Positions 24,236 through 33,706 of a DNA stretch of 64,000 bases are shown in pieces. Location: the NCBI GenBank assembly GCA_002205965.3, contig NADL03000870.1:124001-188000 (forward strand), read 5' to 3'. The translations under genes and the position numbers were made by a program. Below the pieces are notes generated by a model, which worked only from the letters and a program-made list of their open reading frames with translations, did not search any database and was not told the origin of the DNA. The stretch's first letter is position 1, and every line of letters starts with the position of its first letter. This DNA comes from Kappaphycus alvarezii (lineage: Eukaryota > Rhodophyta > Florideophyceae > Gigartinales > Solieriaceae).

Positions 24236-26029
24236 GCTTGCTCGCTGTAACACTCAGGCCCATCTCTTAACGAAATCATGTATCTGGCTAACTTAAAAAA
24301 GGTAAAGATGTTTAGAAACCTGGAAGGCAACTGTAAAACGGGTGAGCCAATTGGTTTCGTTTACAGCGAGAAGAGTAAATATCCGAGTCCTGTTAGAGTA
24401 AATTAGAACGGAGCCAAACAATTTTTCCTTTCATCAACAATCACTTGTTTATACACCGTATTGGTTAGTACTTTCAATGTGCGGTTTGTTTTCTTGTTGA
24501 AATCCCCTCTGCTTACTGGTAGATTGGAGCGCTATCGTATCCTTTCGCAACGTTTCATGTACATTCACACCACAATGAAGTTGACTGGGTACCACCAGGC
24601 ATATCTGTTACAATAAATGCCCCCCCCCCGTGTTCCACCTTTGACTACAACGTGCCCAAGAGCTAGTCTCATCAGTAACTTAATATTTCACAAATGAAGA
24701 ACTGGCGAATAGTCACCTATTCAAGAAAGCCTGATACGGTTGTCACACAAAAGCTGAGGATCGCTCTTTTCCCGTCCTCTATTCTAATCAAGGCACTGTG
24801 CTGATCCCCTAGTTTGCATCCCCTCATCAATTATGCTTGTAAGCGTTCATTAATCATTCTCAATGCCTTCGAGTGACATTACCCAAAATCGTGAAATGAT
24901 ACCACTATCCCAATATTTCTCTACCAAGACTTCCCCAGCTTTATTCCCCTCCTTCATTACTCGCAAATGTTGCTGCAATGACTTCACTATTGATTTCATG
25001 GTTAGAAAAAGTCCAAGCTATTCACACATGTTTTCTTGAAAATACAGTGTGAAGGAGTCTTTTTGATGAACGAAGGAAGTGAGGAGTACATAAAGTGAGT
25101 AACCTACTAATTACTTAAGCAGCTGTTGCTTTCATCCTTCGAATACAAAATACAAAACTTGCAAGGAGACTCTATAGCTGTTGCTTGGCAGTGAATTCCG
25201 TCGGCAGGCAGTGGAAATAATACAGAAGATGTTCTAAATCAAGACTCCAGGAAGAATTAAATTATGAAAAAGATTGGCCTTCTCAACTCTCTAATACAAA
25301 GAACTGCCCCTTGGTCTTCGGAAAGTAGCCATCCTATATCCCTAATCAGTAAGGCACCCCTATTTCCCCCACTTCTTAACGGCGCAAATATGATTTTTCT
25401 AAATATTTTAAACAAATTATAGATATGCGGAGACGATTTTACTATTGTAGCCATTCGAAACGTCGAAACGGATGCATCACATGGATTACAGGCACAAGAC
25501 TGTATGATATACTAAGTGCAGACGACTTGAGAATGGAATTGACTAAAGTTTTACTACATACGTGGATAGCATTTTGTGGAAAAAGGAAATGAATTTGGTT
25601 GGCTTATTGCGATTTGCTCTACGGTTTAGGGGTCCGCGAGCTAGCATTCAAACCATATTTCTAGATCTACAGTACGGGTAACGGATCATCTCAATCAACT
25701 ACGAAGTGGCGTATAGCGGAACCAACAAGCTCGCAAAGTTGCAAGTGATCAGCAACTCGCCGTGCCGTCGAAGGAGAATGCACCCACCTTAAAATTGGTC
25801 CAGGGCTCGCCTGGCAACCAACCGTGCCATGTCCTTGATCTTCGAGATCGCATCAGGGTGTTACCCCTGGAGTGTTGAAAGAGGAACGTGGCGCGCCTTT
25901 TCCTCCTAGGAAACCAGGCTATAAACCCCTTATATTTTCTTAGCATATTAGCGTGTACTGCGCTTAAGTTCATTCGGAGGTTGGTGATTCTCATTCTGAG
26001 GAAAGAAGGGCAAATATCTTTGTTTTCCA
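24236..26029. other. intergenic DNA, no gene recognised
   Basis: I see no domain. The minus-strand frame 25749-26249 overlaps the LINE-A end that follows and has arginine-rich, repeat-like composition, so I do not call it a gene. A run of ten C lies near 24619. Confidence 0.45.
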
Positions 26030-26265
26030 TTGGGTAATGTAGCCTTTTAGATCGAGGCTTTTGAGGAAAAGGCACGCTGCAGCAGCACTTACGTCCATTG
26101 CGGCCTTCTTGGTGGCTGCCCTTAAGGTGGCCCTTCAGGGAGCGTAGTCTCTCCCCCATTATTGCGTCTGTATTCACTTTTAGTCGATTGTGGTTGTCGG
26201 GAAAACTGTAGGATAGATTGAATATATCTTGGAAGAGTAAAACACTCAAACCTCTCCCCTTTTAG
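26030..26265 (+). mobile_element. LINE-A 3' end, truncated copy
   Basis: This is the complement of the family A consensus seen at 62484-62720 and 40600-40901. Reading along the plus strand it has a remnant of the C-terminal frame (RLLRKRHAAAALTSIAAFLVAALKVALQG), then the untranslated part with gattgaatatatcttggaag, and ends agtaaaacactcaaacctctcccc. It is 5'-truncated; more diverged remains may extend down to about 25750. Confidence 0.75.
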
Positions 26266-27505
26266 GTACTAGGAACTTGTATTCTATCAATACTGGCATG
26301 TCGATACTACGTTGTAGCAGTCCTATGCCACTCGACGTAGGAGAATCAGCAAAGGGCCATACAGGGGAGGGGAACCCCGCGAGAAGCCAGTAAAGCAGCG
26401 AGAGTCTTATCGTACTTGTGAGTAGCCTAAGTGGGAAACTTTTGGTGTCTTTACTCCCATAGAGATTGGTAGCGGTTTGCGGCCCAGGTGAATAGAAAAA
26501 GAGGCAGGGATAAACGATGAGCGAGGGTATTGAAGCAGTGAAATTTGGGAAAGAAAGAGGAGAACTATCGAAATGCGAACACTGTTTAGGGCAGAAAGGA
26601 ATAAGCAATTCGATGTAGTAAACCATTTCGTTTACTTGGATCTCTACCTTCCTAGTAGAACAAATATGCACACTACCTTCCCTACCTATTTGAACGGCAT
26701 ATACAGCAGCCTGATACGTTCTTTGAGGTCATAGAGGCTGCCGATCGGTCGCCAGCCGAGCCTTGGACTAATGCTCTAGTATGAGTGCCGTTTTCCTTCA
26801 ACGATATTTCGTTGAAGGTTGCTTCCAACGCCGCCTACTTGCTGACTTAGCCATAAGCTAGTCCTAGGTGGTAAAAATGCGCCGTTGCTTGTACTTCAGA
26901 ATCTGCCACATTGTTTGAATGCAAACTCGTTAAATTTCCATCCTTTTCACAATTCCAAGTATGGCAGCCCCATTTACTCCCATCCGACAACCTCCATCCT
27001 AGTAGAGGCAGATGGAAGAGCAATATCTTCAGCATTAATCGTATTCATACATAGTCATTCAGCATTATTCTCTGTGTCTCTCTCCTGCTTCGTAAGCTTT
27101 CTCTAATCCCTCTTACCACCAAGTGTACTTTCGTTACATTTTCACTGTTTTGGAAGTCTTTCTACGGTACGTATAATATTTAATATTTTTGCCGTCAGTC
27201 TAACCGGCTATATTCTAAACTTTTTTTGCAACCGAGTTTTTTAATATTATAAAGGCGCGGCTCGGCTACCCCCAGTGTATGCTAAACGTGTCCCGAAAAC
27301 GGGTAGTTTCACTCGTGCCCCTAAAAGGCTGGCTCAAGCCCTCTCAGCAGGCATTATGCATTGGACATCACTGCGACTGCCGCAGACAGTCTAAATATTC
27401 ATACATATTTAACGATTTAAGATCTCATGGGGAGCAACAACGCCATATTGCTGGTTGAATTTGAGGCATTTAAAACCGAAAGGTATGCAAACAAAATTAG
27501 TTCTT
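26266..27505. other. unassigned sequence between LINE tails
   Basis: A minus-strand open frame of 141 codons (26246-26671) runs into the LINE-A tail and has no recognisable domain. It may be a piece of a retroelement, but I cannot show this. A perfect 10-bp stem hairpin lies at 26795-26818. Confidence 0.4.
26795..26818. repeat. perfect 10-bp stem, 4-base loop hairpin
   Basis: CCTTCAACGA (26795-26804), loop tatt, then TCGTTGAAGG (26809-26818). No poly-T run follows, so it is not a bacterial-type terminator. Role unknown. Confidence 0.6.
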
Positions 27506-27517
27506 ATTTTCTCAAAA

Positions 27518-27632
27518 CCGTGAAATGGGGGGTTAATTTACTGTGGTAGATATGTGGGTTGGTACCCAGTAAATTTGTACCGGAGCGTAGATACAGTATA
27601 TTGGCCAAGCCAATTGCGAAACCGTACAATGC
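27518..27632 (-). mobile_element. 115-bp LINE-B 3' tail insertion
   Basis: The insert is flanked by a perfect 12-bp duplication attttctcaaaa (27506-27517 and 27633-27644). It matches the complement of the LINE-B end at 60085-60235: ggggttaatttactgtggta, gatatgtgggttggtaccca, accggagcgtagatac and ccaagccaatt. The element 3' end is at 27518, so only its last 115 bases were inserted. Confidence 0.9.
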
Positions 27633-27644
27633 ATTTTCTCAAAA

Positions 27645-28051
27645 AATGATGCCTTTCTGATAGGGACCATTTTTTCGAATAATAAAAACGCTCAAGTGGA
27701 GACTTAGATGTACTTATTCCAAAGTCTCAACAGTCTCCACAGTACCAAGCATCGAAAAGACGTGTACTGTATAGTATACAGTACTGTACAGTACAGCCCT
27801 CTCAGATTATTTCTGTCCTTCCGATAAGACTTCGTCCTTGATCAAAAGAGTTACATTATTTCCTCCACTGCTCTCGATATAGCAACGAACTAGACAACAT
27901 GAGTGTTTCGTGTTCTATTCATCAACCGGGTAGTGTCAATGCGGATTATTTTGGCGTTCTAGTTGGATTCTTAAACAGCTCCCGCATATTTCAATAGCCC
28001 TGTCTCACTCTATCTCGACCCAACGGTTACGGTAAGTCCCCAGCTTCAATC
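27645..28051. other. presumed upstream region of the first MYB gene
   Basis: No TE domain is seen. The palindromic run gtactgtacagtac is at 27781-27794. I could not identify a convincing TATA box close to the ATG at 28052. Confidence 0.4.
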
Positions 28052-29053
28052 ATGCCAATAACGACTATGGGTTGCAGTTACGATGACCTCATCAACCAGC
28101 AACTAAAACGAATTTCCGAACTGCGTGCAGTTCTCGCTCAATATTATTTCAAACTTTTCCAACTTCGTTCGCTGGCATGGAGCAGTCATCAGGCTGCAAT
28201 CAAGTCAAATTCGGGAGCCAATACGGTAATCACCTCGATGTCTTCTCTACCAATATACTCAGGACCCTCTGAACATCCTTGTCTCGATGCAAATTCCACA
28301 TGTTCCACTCGGCCCTTAATCAGCACCAGATGGGAACTGTTCAGTGCAGATGTGAAAGAAAAAACATTGAATGGAAGTAGCTCGTATAAAAGGACGGGAA
28401 GAACTGGAAATCCAAAATCCAGGCGGAACAGGCGAATGGATGGGAGGAGCGAAAAAAATGTAAACGGGGCAAATGCAATGATAAAGAAAAAGGAACAGAG
28501 AGATAATTGTTCTCAGAAATCAAGATACTGGACAGAAAGGGAGCATAATCTTTTCTTGTACGCGTCGAAGATGTTCGGCCCAAAAAATTACACAGCTATT
28601 AGCCAATTCGTTGCAACAAGGACCCCTAAGCAAGCAAGAACTCATGCTCAGAAATATAAGCAAAAGTTGGAGAGAGAGACGAAATTAATGAAAGCTCAGA
28701 CGACTAAATCCCCCGTGGCAGCTCTTGTAGAAATGAAGGGAATGGCTGAGCACGAAAATAATAAGGGTAAGATTCTGGCGCCAAGAAAACAAGAGGAGAT
28801 TGATACGTGGACAAACAAGGTCAGTCTTTCGCACATTGATATTGACATTAGCGTTGATGTAACGGAAAAAGATTATGACCAAGATATTTTGGCAAAATAC
28901 GATGAAAAATTGAGGCAGATTGAAGAAACAACGGAGAGTTTGGATATAGTTAAAGCAAAGGGTTTTGTAGAGCATGATGTTTTGGACTTAGAACGTTTCG
29001 ACGAATACATCGGGATGGCGTTTTCTGACAAAATCTCGTTGTGGGATATTTAG
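28052..29053 (+). CDS. one-repeat MYB-like (HAQKY-type) putative transcription factor
   Basis: The 333-residue protein starts at a true ATG. Residues 10-42 (YDDLINQQLKRISELRAVLA...) look like a short amphipathic coil. Residues 80-157 are polar and basic. Residues 158-206 form a single MYB/SANT repeat: RYWTEREHNLFLYASKMFGP, AISQFVATRTPKQ, then THAQKYKQKL. The TRTPKQ-x4-HAxKY third helix is the hallmark of SHAQKYF-like one-repeat MYB proteins, which bind DNA as nuclear regulators. The first helix Trp is kept (YWT). The C-terminal third is acidic and lysine-rich, possibly an activation region. No intron is apparent. A paralogue lies at 61445-62188 with the same N-terminal coil and MYB repeat. 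The target genes cannot be inferred. Confidence 0.88.
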   Translation: MPITTMGCSYDDLINQQLKRISELRAVLAQYYFKLFQLRSLAWSSHQAAIKSNSGANTVITSMSSLPIYSGPSEHPCLDANSTCSTRPLISTRWELFSADVKEKTLNGSSSYKRTGRTGNPKSRRNRRMDGRSEKNVNGANAMIKKKEQRDNCSQKSRYWTEREHNLFLYASKMFGPKNYTAISQFVATRTPKQARTHAQKYKQKLERETKLMKAQTTKSPVAALVEMKGMAEHENNKGKILAPRKQEEIDTWTNKVSLSHIDIDISVDVTEKDYDQDILAKYDEKLRQIEETTESLDIVKAKGFVEHDVLDLERFDEYIGMAFSDKISLWDI

Positions 29054-29744
29054 AACCGACGCAGATCAAGCTGTTTGTTTCTTACGTCTAGAGGAGCCAA
29101 ACAACGACGGGAAACGAATTTTCAGAATGCTAATAAATTCGATCACTGGCGGGCCATTGCTGGTATTTTGTCTGATGGTAACATTTTCCGAAAAGAGAAA
29201 ATAAGGCCTTTGTTGACTGCGAGAGCTGGAAGAGCTGGGGAAATAGGACGTTTTAGAGGCAAGGGTCGTGTGATGAAGAGAATGATACAACTCTTGATTT
29301 TTTTCTAGAAGGATGTCTAGAGACGATACAACAGACAGGCCGCGTTAGAGGACACCACGAACACCGCTTGTCGTTGAAATGGAATTGATCTCGCCTTCAC
29401 GAAATGCTCCGTGGTTCCATTCAAAGCAGCTCTTGTCAACACTATGATAATGGCAAATGCGCTCGGATTTCATTCTCGAACAGTAGAAACTGGAATGGGG
29501 AGGAGCCAGATCCTGTACGGCGACTTGGAAATGAAACCTTGATGCTTTCTGTACTCGTCTGAAATGACAGTGTTAAGACTTCTGACAGAGTTGGAGCTTT
29601 GAATCAAAGGAATAGGGGGCGAGTGAATTGGCCAACGTGACATAGAAAAAGTCCACACCACCAACGGCTCTTGACATTCTGATATCGGGCCTTCTCCAGT
29701 GGGATGTTGCAGGTCGAGGCTCAACGACAGAAGCGGGAATGTTT
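29054..29744. other. region downstream of the first MYB gene
   Basis: Contains short frames such as 29075-29308, which is arginine-rich and has no domain, and 29470-29724 on the other strand. Neither is supported as a gene. The 3' untranslated region of the MYB gene probably falls here. Confidence 0.4.
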
Positions 29745-29989
29745 ACGAGTTTTACTCTTGGAGGATAGATTCGATCTATCGTAAAGCACTCCAGACAACC
29801 AAAACCGAGGGACGCAGACTTAGTAATGGGGAGGAAATACGCTCCCTAAAAGGCCACCTTAAGGCCAGCCGTCAAGTAGGCGGCATTGGCAATGACGGTT
29901 GCTGCAGTGTGCCTTTGCATCAAAACCCGCCGAACCTTTCCTTAGGTCTCCATTGCCCTTACGGCCACGTTCTTGGTCACGTCGTTTAG

Positions 29990-30455
29990 CCGGCGACGTT
30001 ACTATTGCCTATCCTTCTGCTCGCTGCCACATCTCGCCAAGTACAGTTACAGAGGAAAAGTTTCGATGCTTGACTCTTGGAAGACATATTCTATCTACAA
30101 AAGTTACCGCAAGCGCTACTGCGACACTCATCGAGCGCAAGAATCATCGTCATTACGGCGGTTACTGCCACCAACACGATATTATCCTTTCTCCAGTCAG
30201 GATTGGTATACATGGCGACTTGGGCGACCGGAGCCAGGGGGTTTTCCGATGCCTCGCATCCTTCTTTTCTTCCCGTCGTAGTTCCTCTCCACAGCATTAA
30301 CCTCGCGACTTCTTTAGCCTCTTTGCACTTAGCCTCCAAATAATGCATGTGCGGCAGGTTGCCTTCAGCCGCCTGCCGGGGTAGTTGATCTCTTGACATT
30401 CTCCGCACACTTTCGTGCCTTAGAACTGGTAAAGATTTACCACCACCACCATTTA
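29990..30455 (+). mobile_element. LINE-C 3' fragment inside LINE-A
   Basis: The plus-strand frame 29899-30300 encodes DVTIAYPSARCHISPSTVT, a foreign 19-residue insert, then TATLIERKNHRHYGGYCHQ, DIILSPVRIGIHGDLGD and FSSRRSSSP. This is the LINE-C C-terminus also seen at 30685-31200 and 55560-55860. The 3' end is ctggtaaagatttaccaccacc. The foreign insert is a 52-bp LINE-A tail (30051-30102). Confidence 0.85.
30051..30102 (-). mobile_element. 52-bp LINE-A tail inside the LINE-C fragment
   Basis: Flanked by GTTAC (30046-30050 and 30103-30107). Contains gaaaagtttcgatgcttgac and tcttggaagacatattctat, a diverged version of the 50-bp LINE-A terminus. It splits the LINE-C residues SPSTVT and ASATATL. 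Confidence 0.7.
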
Positions 30456-31214
30456 CCAATGCGCATACATCCGGGTGCCAACTTCCAAGAGTAGAGATTG
30501 GCACAGACACGAGCTTACCTTTTGTGGAGGTCGGGATAAAATATTGATATCTGCTCTGCTTCTCATTTCGCACTGCATTTAGAGAGGACATCCGGTAGAA
30601 GGCTGCCACTCCCCTGTTGGAGGGGGGGTAGATCTTTACGAGTTGTACAGTATGGCACAAAAGCGTGCGGAGGGTATTCAGAAATTAACTATGAATGCAG
30701 TCGGGGGGAGGAACCTGTCGCACCTGCATCACTTGAAGACTAAATGCAAAACGGGTAACGAAGTCGCGTGGTGAGGAACGGCGACGGGAAGCAGCGAAGG
30801 AAGCAATGCGGCGGAAGACACCATGGCCGTCGTCGCCCAAGGCGCCATGGATATCAATCCTGACAGGGGAGAGGAGGATATCGTTTTGGTCGCAGTAATG
30901 GCCGTAATGACGATGTTTGTGGTGCTCTGCGAGTGTCGCGGTAGCGCCTGTGGTAACCGTACTTGGCGGGATGTGGCGGCGAGCGGAGGGGTGGGCAACA
31001 GTAACGTCGACGGCAATATCGATATTGTGCAGGCCATAGGCAGGGGGAATGTAGATGTCCATTTGTAACGCGGGGGACTCCGAATGCCCAGACCAATTGG
31101 GAACCTGGTAGAGGAGCGGATGGTCGACGAAGGCGACGATTCCAACTTTCTTACAGAAGCGGGCGAGAAAGTTGCGGGGGACGTGATGTCGACGAGTCAT
31201 GCCTTCTTCGTATT

Positions 31215-31270
31215 GGAGGGAAAAGGTTTGGGTGTTTTACTCTTGGAAGATATATCTGATCTGTCCCATG
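31215..31270 (-). mobile_element. 56-bp LINE-A tail inside LINE-C
   Basis: Flanked by GTATT (31210-31214 and 31271-31275). The uninterrupted paralogue at 55370-55400 lacks these bases, which confirms the insertion. The insert holds aaaggtttgggtgttttact and cttggaagatatatctgatc. Confidence 0.85.
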
Positions 31271-31928
31271 GTATTTGCAGGTCAAAGCGTGTTGGCCACT
31301 TGGATCGAAGACGGGTACCAAGTCGGCCGAGTGCCGGGAGCAGAACGCACAGCGATTGGATCCATGGAATAGCACGATGCCGAGACGGAGAGGCAGAGCG
31401 ACCTTCCACACACAGGAGGGCATGTACGTTCCGCGGTGGGGGTGAGGAAGGGGAAGAAGTGTGGGTGCTTTACTCTTGGAAGATATTGATAGGGGTAAAT
31501 CGTCGGGAGAAGAGATATTCAGAATCAACCACCCCAAGAAGGAGGTGTTGCAAGCGACAAAAGTGCTACCGTGGTATAGTTGAACGAACGAAAAGGAGTG
31601 TATAGGGAAGACAGTTGAATGGGCTACAAGCAAGTATGGAAGGGGCAGGGTCTACCACCTATGCTTAGTGACTAGGGTAAAATAAATGCTTCTTGGGTCT
31701 GAAGTTGACTCTCAACTTCCTACTACTCTGGACTTGGCTTGAAGTTGTCTGCCAACTTGCTTGACCTCTCCATGAGGAAGCGGTTTACTCAGCTTATATA
31801 GACTTTTGGCTACCCCTAAAGTCCGAACAAAACTACAGAAGGTACCAGGAAATGCATACAAACAATTTGTGTGGATGATATACTCTAAACAAAAGATACT
31901 TAAGAAACTAACAATCAATGAGGTCCTC

Positions 31929-32576
31929 TTATTTCCCATTCTCTAAATCAGATCCAAACAACTCCTCTAAAATATCCATGCTGTCCAAGCAGTCCCCACA
32001 AATATCTGCGAATGGCTCACAGCTCTCTATTCCCTCCTGGGAGATATCTAAACTACTAAAGATATCTCCATCCGGTTCCAGCGTCGGCACCACTTGATCC
32101 ATACTCTCCAGTCCAGGCCCCACCAGTAAAACACTTTCCATGCCCCCATTTCCCTCCTCCAACTCGTCCTCGTCCTCGTCATCCTTTTCTTCCTCCTCTT
32201 CATCCTCATCCTCATCCTCATCCTCCTCTTCATCCTCATCCTCATCCTCATCCTCATCCTCATCCTCCTCTTCAACCTCATCCTCCTCTTTAACCTCATC
32301 CTCTTTCCCCTGAGTCTCGTACACTAGCTCAGGGGCTAACCATTCCTCGAAGGACTCCCCGCTCTCCTCCTCGACTTTCTCAGTCTCATCCTCACTTACC
32401 TCCCTCGCCTCTTCTTCTATGAAGAGGCGGCGAACGAACTCGATGATTTTCTTCTTTGTTTGACGCCGGATGTAGTCGTCGGCATCGGTTGGCCCGTAGG
32501 CGGCGAGACGAAGGCCATTGATGGGACGGGAAGGGCGGTTTTTGGAGATAGGGACAGAGGGGCGATTTGACGTCAT
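31929..32576 (-). CDS. LTR-encoded acidic protein (215 aa), function unknown
   Basis: A complete ORF inside the LTR. Residues 1-60 are conserved and basic (ISKNRPSRPINGLRLAAYGP, TDADDYIRRQTKKKIIEFVR). Residues 60-140 are extremely acidic (runs of DE and EEE encoded by a CATCCT-like microsatellite). Residues 160-215 are conserved again (DGDIFSSLDIS, PFADICGDCLDSMDILEELF, GSDLENGK). I recognise no family. Acidic tails of this kind occur in histone- or DNA-mimic proteins and in activators, but that is only analogy. A diverged solo LTR (55949-57369) keeps both ends of the protein with mostly synonymous changes. ATG 32576 lies 90 bp downstream of a TATA-like box, so the LTR promoter would make this the first ORF of the transcript. 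Confidence 0.7.
   Translation of the reverse strand: MTSNRPSVPISKNRPSRPINGLRLAAYGPTDADDYIRRQTKKKIIEFVRRLFIEEEAREVSEDETEKVEEESGESFEEWLAPELVYETQGKEDEVKEEDEVEEEDEDEDEDEDEDEEEDEDEDEDEEEEEKDDEDEDELEEGNGGMESVLLVGPGLESMDQVVPTLEPDGDIFSSLDISQEGIESCEPFADICGDCLDSMDILEELFGSDLENGK
32161..32290 (-). repeat. GAGGAT-type hexamer and trinucleotide microsatellite in the LTR ORF
   Basis: Plus-strand runs of catcct and cct encode the Asp/Glu tract. The copy in the other LTR (39725-39860) has one more hexamer, so the acidic tract varies in length without shifting the frame. Confidence 0.85.
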
Positions 32577-32665
32577 GTTTCTGTAAAAGGGGTGAGCGGG
32601 GTGTGTAGGGGGACAGGAGTGCTGAGCAAAATGATCGGGAGCGTTTAAGACTTGGAATAAAGGTG

Positions 32666-32673
32666 TTTAAATA
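32666..32673 (-). promoter_or_regulatory. TATA-like box in the 3' LTR
   Basis: On the minus strand TATTTAAA stands in gggagcctatttaaacacc, 90 bp upstream of the LTR ORF start. The same box is at 40241-40248 in the 5' LTR. The position suits an LTR promoter. Confidence 0.5.
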
Positions 32674-33019
32674 GGCTCCCGGGGCAGGTTCTATAGATTA
32701 GAAATAGGTAAAATAAATCTGCAAGGGATTTTTGTAGTAGTGCATTTGCGCCCTTTGTCTCAAAAAAAAAGATTTTGGAGGAGGAGGTAAGCAAAAAGGG
32801 AAAAAGAACTTAATTCGGGATCGATTCAGAGGGGTGGATACAGTGTAAAAATATCTAGATAAAATGGAAGTAAATTTGGAGAGGACCGCGGTAATGATAA
32901 GCGAGGTTCAGGGAGGACGAGGGAGGACCGGAACTATAAGCAAATTTGGACAAGGATAGGTAGTACAGTAAACTGAAGGTCTGTAGATGACGGCGACAAA
33001 AAAAAATCTGCGCCTAACA

Positions 33020-33028
33020 CCCCCCCGC
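33020..33028 (-). other. polypurine tract next to the 3' LTR
   Basis: On the minus strand the internal region ends GCGGGGGGG directly before TGTTAGG, the LTR start. This is the plus-strand primer site of LTR retrotransposons. Confidence 0.75.
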
Positions 33029-33055
33029 ACTTAGGTCGAACGTCCCGTCTCGTTC

Positions 33056-33706
33056 TCAATGCTCTTGTTGTTCTTGTGGGAGTTCTATCCATTCATCAGG
33101 GAGAGTATAGGGTTCACTGTAAGGATATGGTAGTAGCTCATTTCCAATATGATGAGAGAGTGTGTACCGTGCGATAACCGGCTCATCTCCTTGGTCAAGA
33201 GTTTCGTAGATTCGGCGTATGGTTTCATAGTGTTCTCTTATGAGCTCCTCCCGTTTCACTTCTCCAAACCTTCCAAATGTGAGGTAGTAAACGTAGTATG
33301 CAAACTTTTCTGGCAACGGGTCCAGAAACGGGTATCTGAAGGAGAAAAAAACTCGCAACATAAGGACTGAGTCCTCACGAGTAAGGTGCGCCCCGTGAAT
33401 GGTCTGGAAGCACATGCAAATACTAATGGCAAAAAAGGAAATTACTTCTGCTTCTCGAGGGTCCTCTGTCATTTCGCGAAGCCAACGTCTAATTGGTAGT
33501 CGTCCAATAATTAAGGATGCATAGTTTCCCCTTGGGAGACTAGGCGGTGTTTGGGGCGATCTTCCTCGCTGCTCCCGACGCCTTGCCCTCTTCGATGATC
33601 CTCCTCGATCACTTGATGGTCCTGCCGTATCATCATCACGGTCTCGGGAGGATCTTGGTCTCCAGCTGAGGTTGTGTTTCTGAGCGGAGCAACATAAGGT
33701 TCCCAT
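33056..33706 (-). CDS. 3' ORF with a second copy of the post-integrase domain
   Basis: 216 residues. Residues 1-57 are basic and Ser/Arg-rich (SWRPRSSRDRDDDTAGPSSD, then SKRARRREQRGRS), possibly a nuclear or nucleic-acid-binding tail. Residues 58-203 are a domain homologous to the end of the integrase frame: ICMCFQTIHG, LMLRVFFSF, GRFGEV, IRRIYETL and LPYPYSEPYTLP parallel ICLCFRTLNG, LIRVLFSF, GRYGMV, IRPVYVFL and VPYPLWEPYVAP. It overlaps the pol frame by 196 bp in another frame, so it may be reached by frameshifting or may be fused in an undamaged copy. It sits where envelope-like ORFs sit in other gypsy elements, but no signal peptide or membrane segment typical of an envelope is evident. 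I recognise no known family. Confidence 0.7.
   Translation of the reverse strand: MGTLCCSAQKHNLSWRPRSSRDRDDDTAGPSSDRGGSSKRARRREQRGRSPQTPPSLPRGNYASLIIGRLPIRRWLREMTEDPREAEVISFFAISICMCFQTIHGAHLTREDSVLMLRVFFSFRYPFLDPLPEKFAYYVYYLTFGRFGEVKREELIREHYETIRRIYETLDQGDEPVIARYTLSHHIGNELLPYPYSEPYTLPDEWIELPQEQQEH

Larger units (their letters stand above)
29745..30625 (-). mobile_element. LINE-A copy, 5'-truncated, interrupted by a LINE-C fragment
   Basis: On the minus strand 30625-30456 encodes the LINE-A C-terminus (RMSSLNAVRNEKQ, LVSVPISTLGSWHPDV) and 29989-29745 gives the rest (DVTKNVAVRAMET, then the 3' end up to the complement of tactcttgga). The break at 29990-30455 is filled by a LINE-C piece in the opposite orientation. 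The same protein region is uninterrupted in the copies at 62484-63200 and, in family B, at 59.7-60.1 kb, which shows where the break lies. The duplication at the break is imperfect (ggtaaat versus ggctaaa). Confidence 0.8.
31487..33019 (-). repeat. 3' LTR of the young gypsy element (1533 bp)
   Basis: Near-identical to 39057-40594. Contains the 215-codon acidic ORF (31929-32576) and a TATA-like box at 32666-32673. A polypurine tract (on the plus strand a run of C, 33020-33026) abuts it, as expected for the 3' LTR of a minus-strand element. Confidence 0.95.

Noticed and set aside
25749-26249. 166-codon minus-strand frame
   Set aside because: Overlaps the LINE-A end on its antisense strand and has Arg-rich composition without a domain.
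26795-26818. Hairpin as a transcription terminator
   Set aside because: No T-run follows and the window is eukaryotic, so a bacterial-type terminator makes no sense.
27781-27794. Perfect palindrome gtactgtacagtac
   Set aside because: Too short and made of simple gta/cag steps. Similar text occurs elsewhere (for example near 48806), so no function is inferred.
31084-31605. 173-codon plus-strand frame
   Set aside because: Antisense of LINE-C joined to LTR sequence. It only looks gene-like because LINE-C is GC-rich.
31151-31633. 160-codon minus-strand frame running from the LTR into LINE-C
   Set aside because: It is a chance fusion of LTR edge, LINE-A tail and LINE-C in one frame. The same LTR part recurs at 38970-39203 with another partner.
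31712-31939. 75-codon minus-strand frame in the LTR
   Set aside because: Identical in both LTRs simply because they are young. It is not kept in the solo LTR as far as I can see, so there is no sign of selection.
32161-32290. Regularly repeated units suggesting a CRISPR-like array
   Set aside because: The units are a continuous hexamer microsatellite inside an ORF, without spacers.
32048-32299. Frame with Arg-Met repeats over the LTR microsatellite
   Set aside because: It is an alternative frame of the hexamer repeat. The Asp/Glu frame has conserved ends and a start codon, this one does not.
33056-33706. Envelope protein in the 3' ORF
   Set aside because: It has the position but no signal peptide, membrane anchor or cleavage site. 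It is instead homologous to the domain after integrase.
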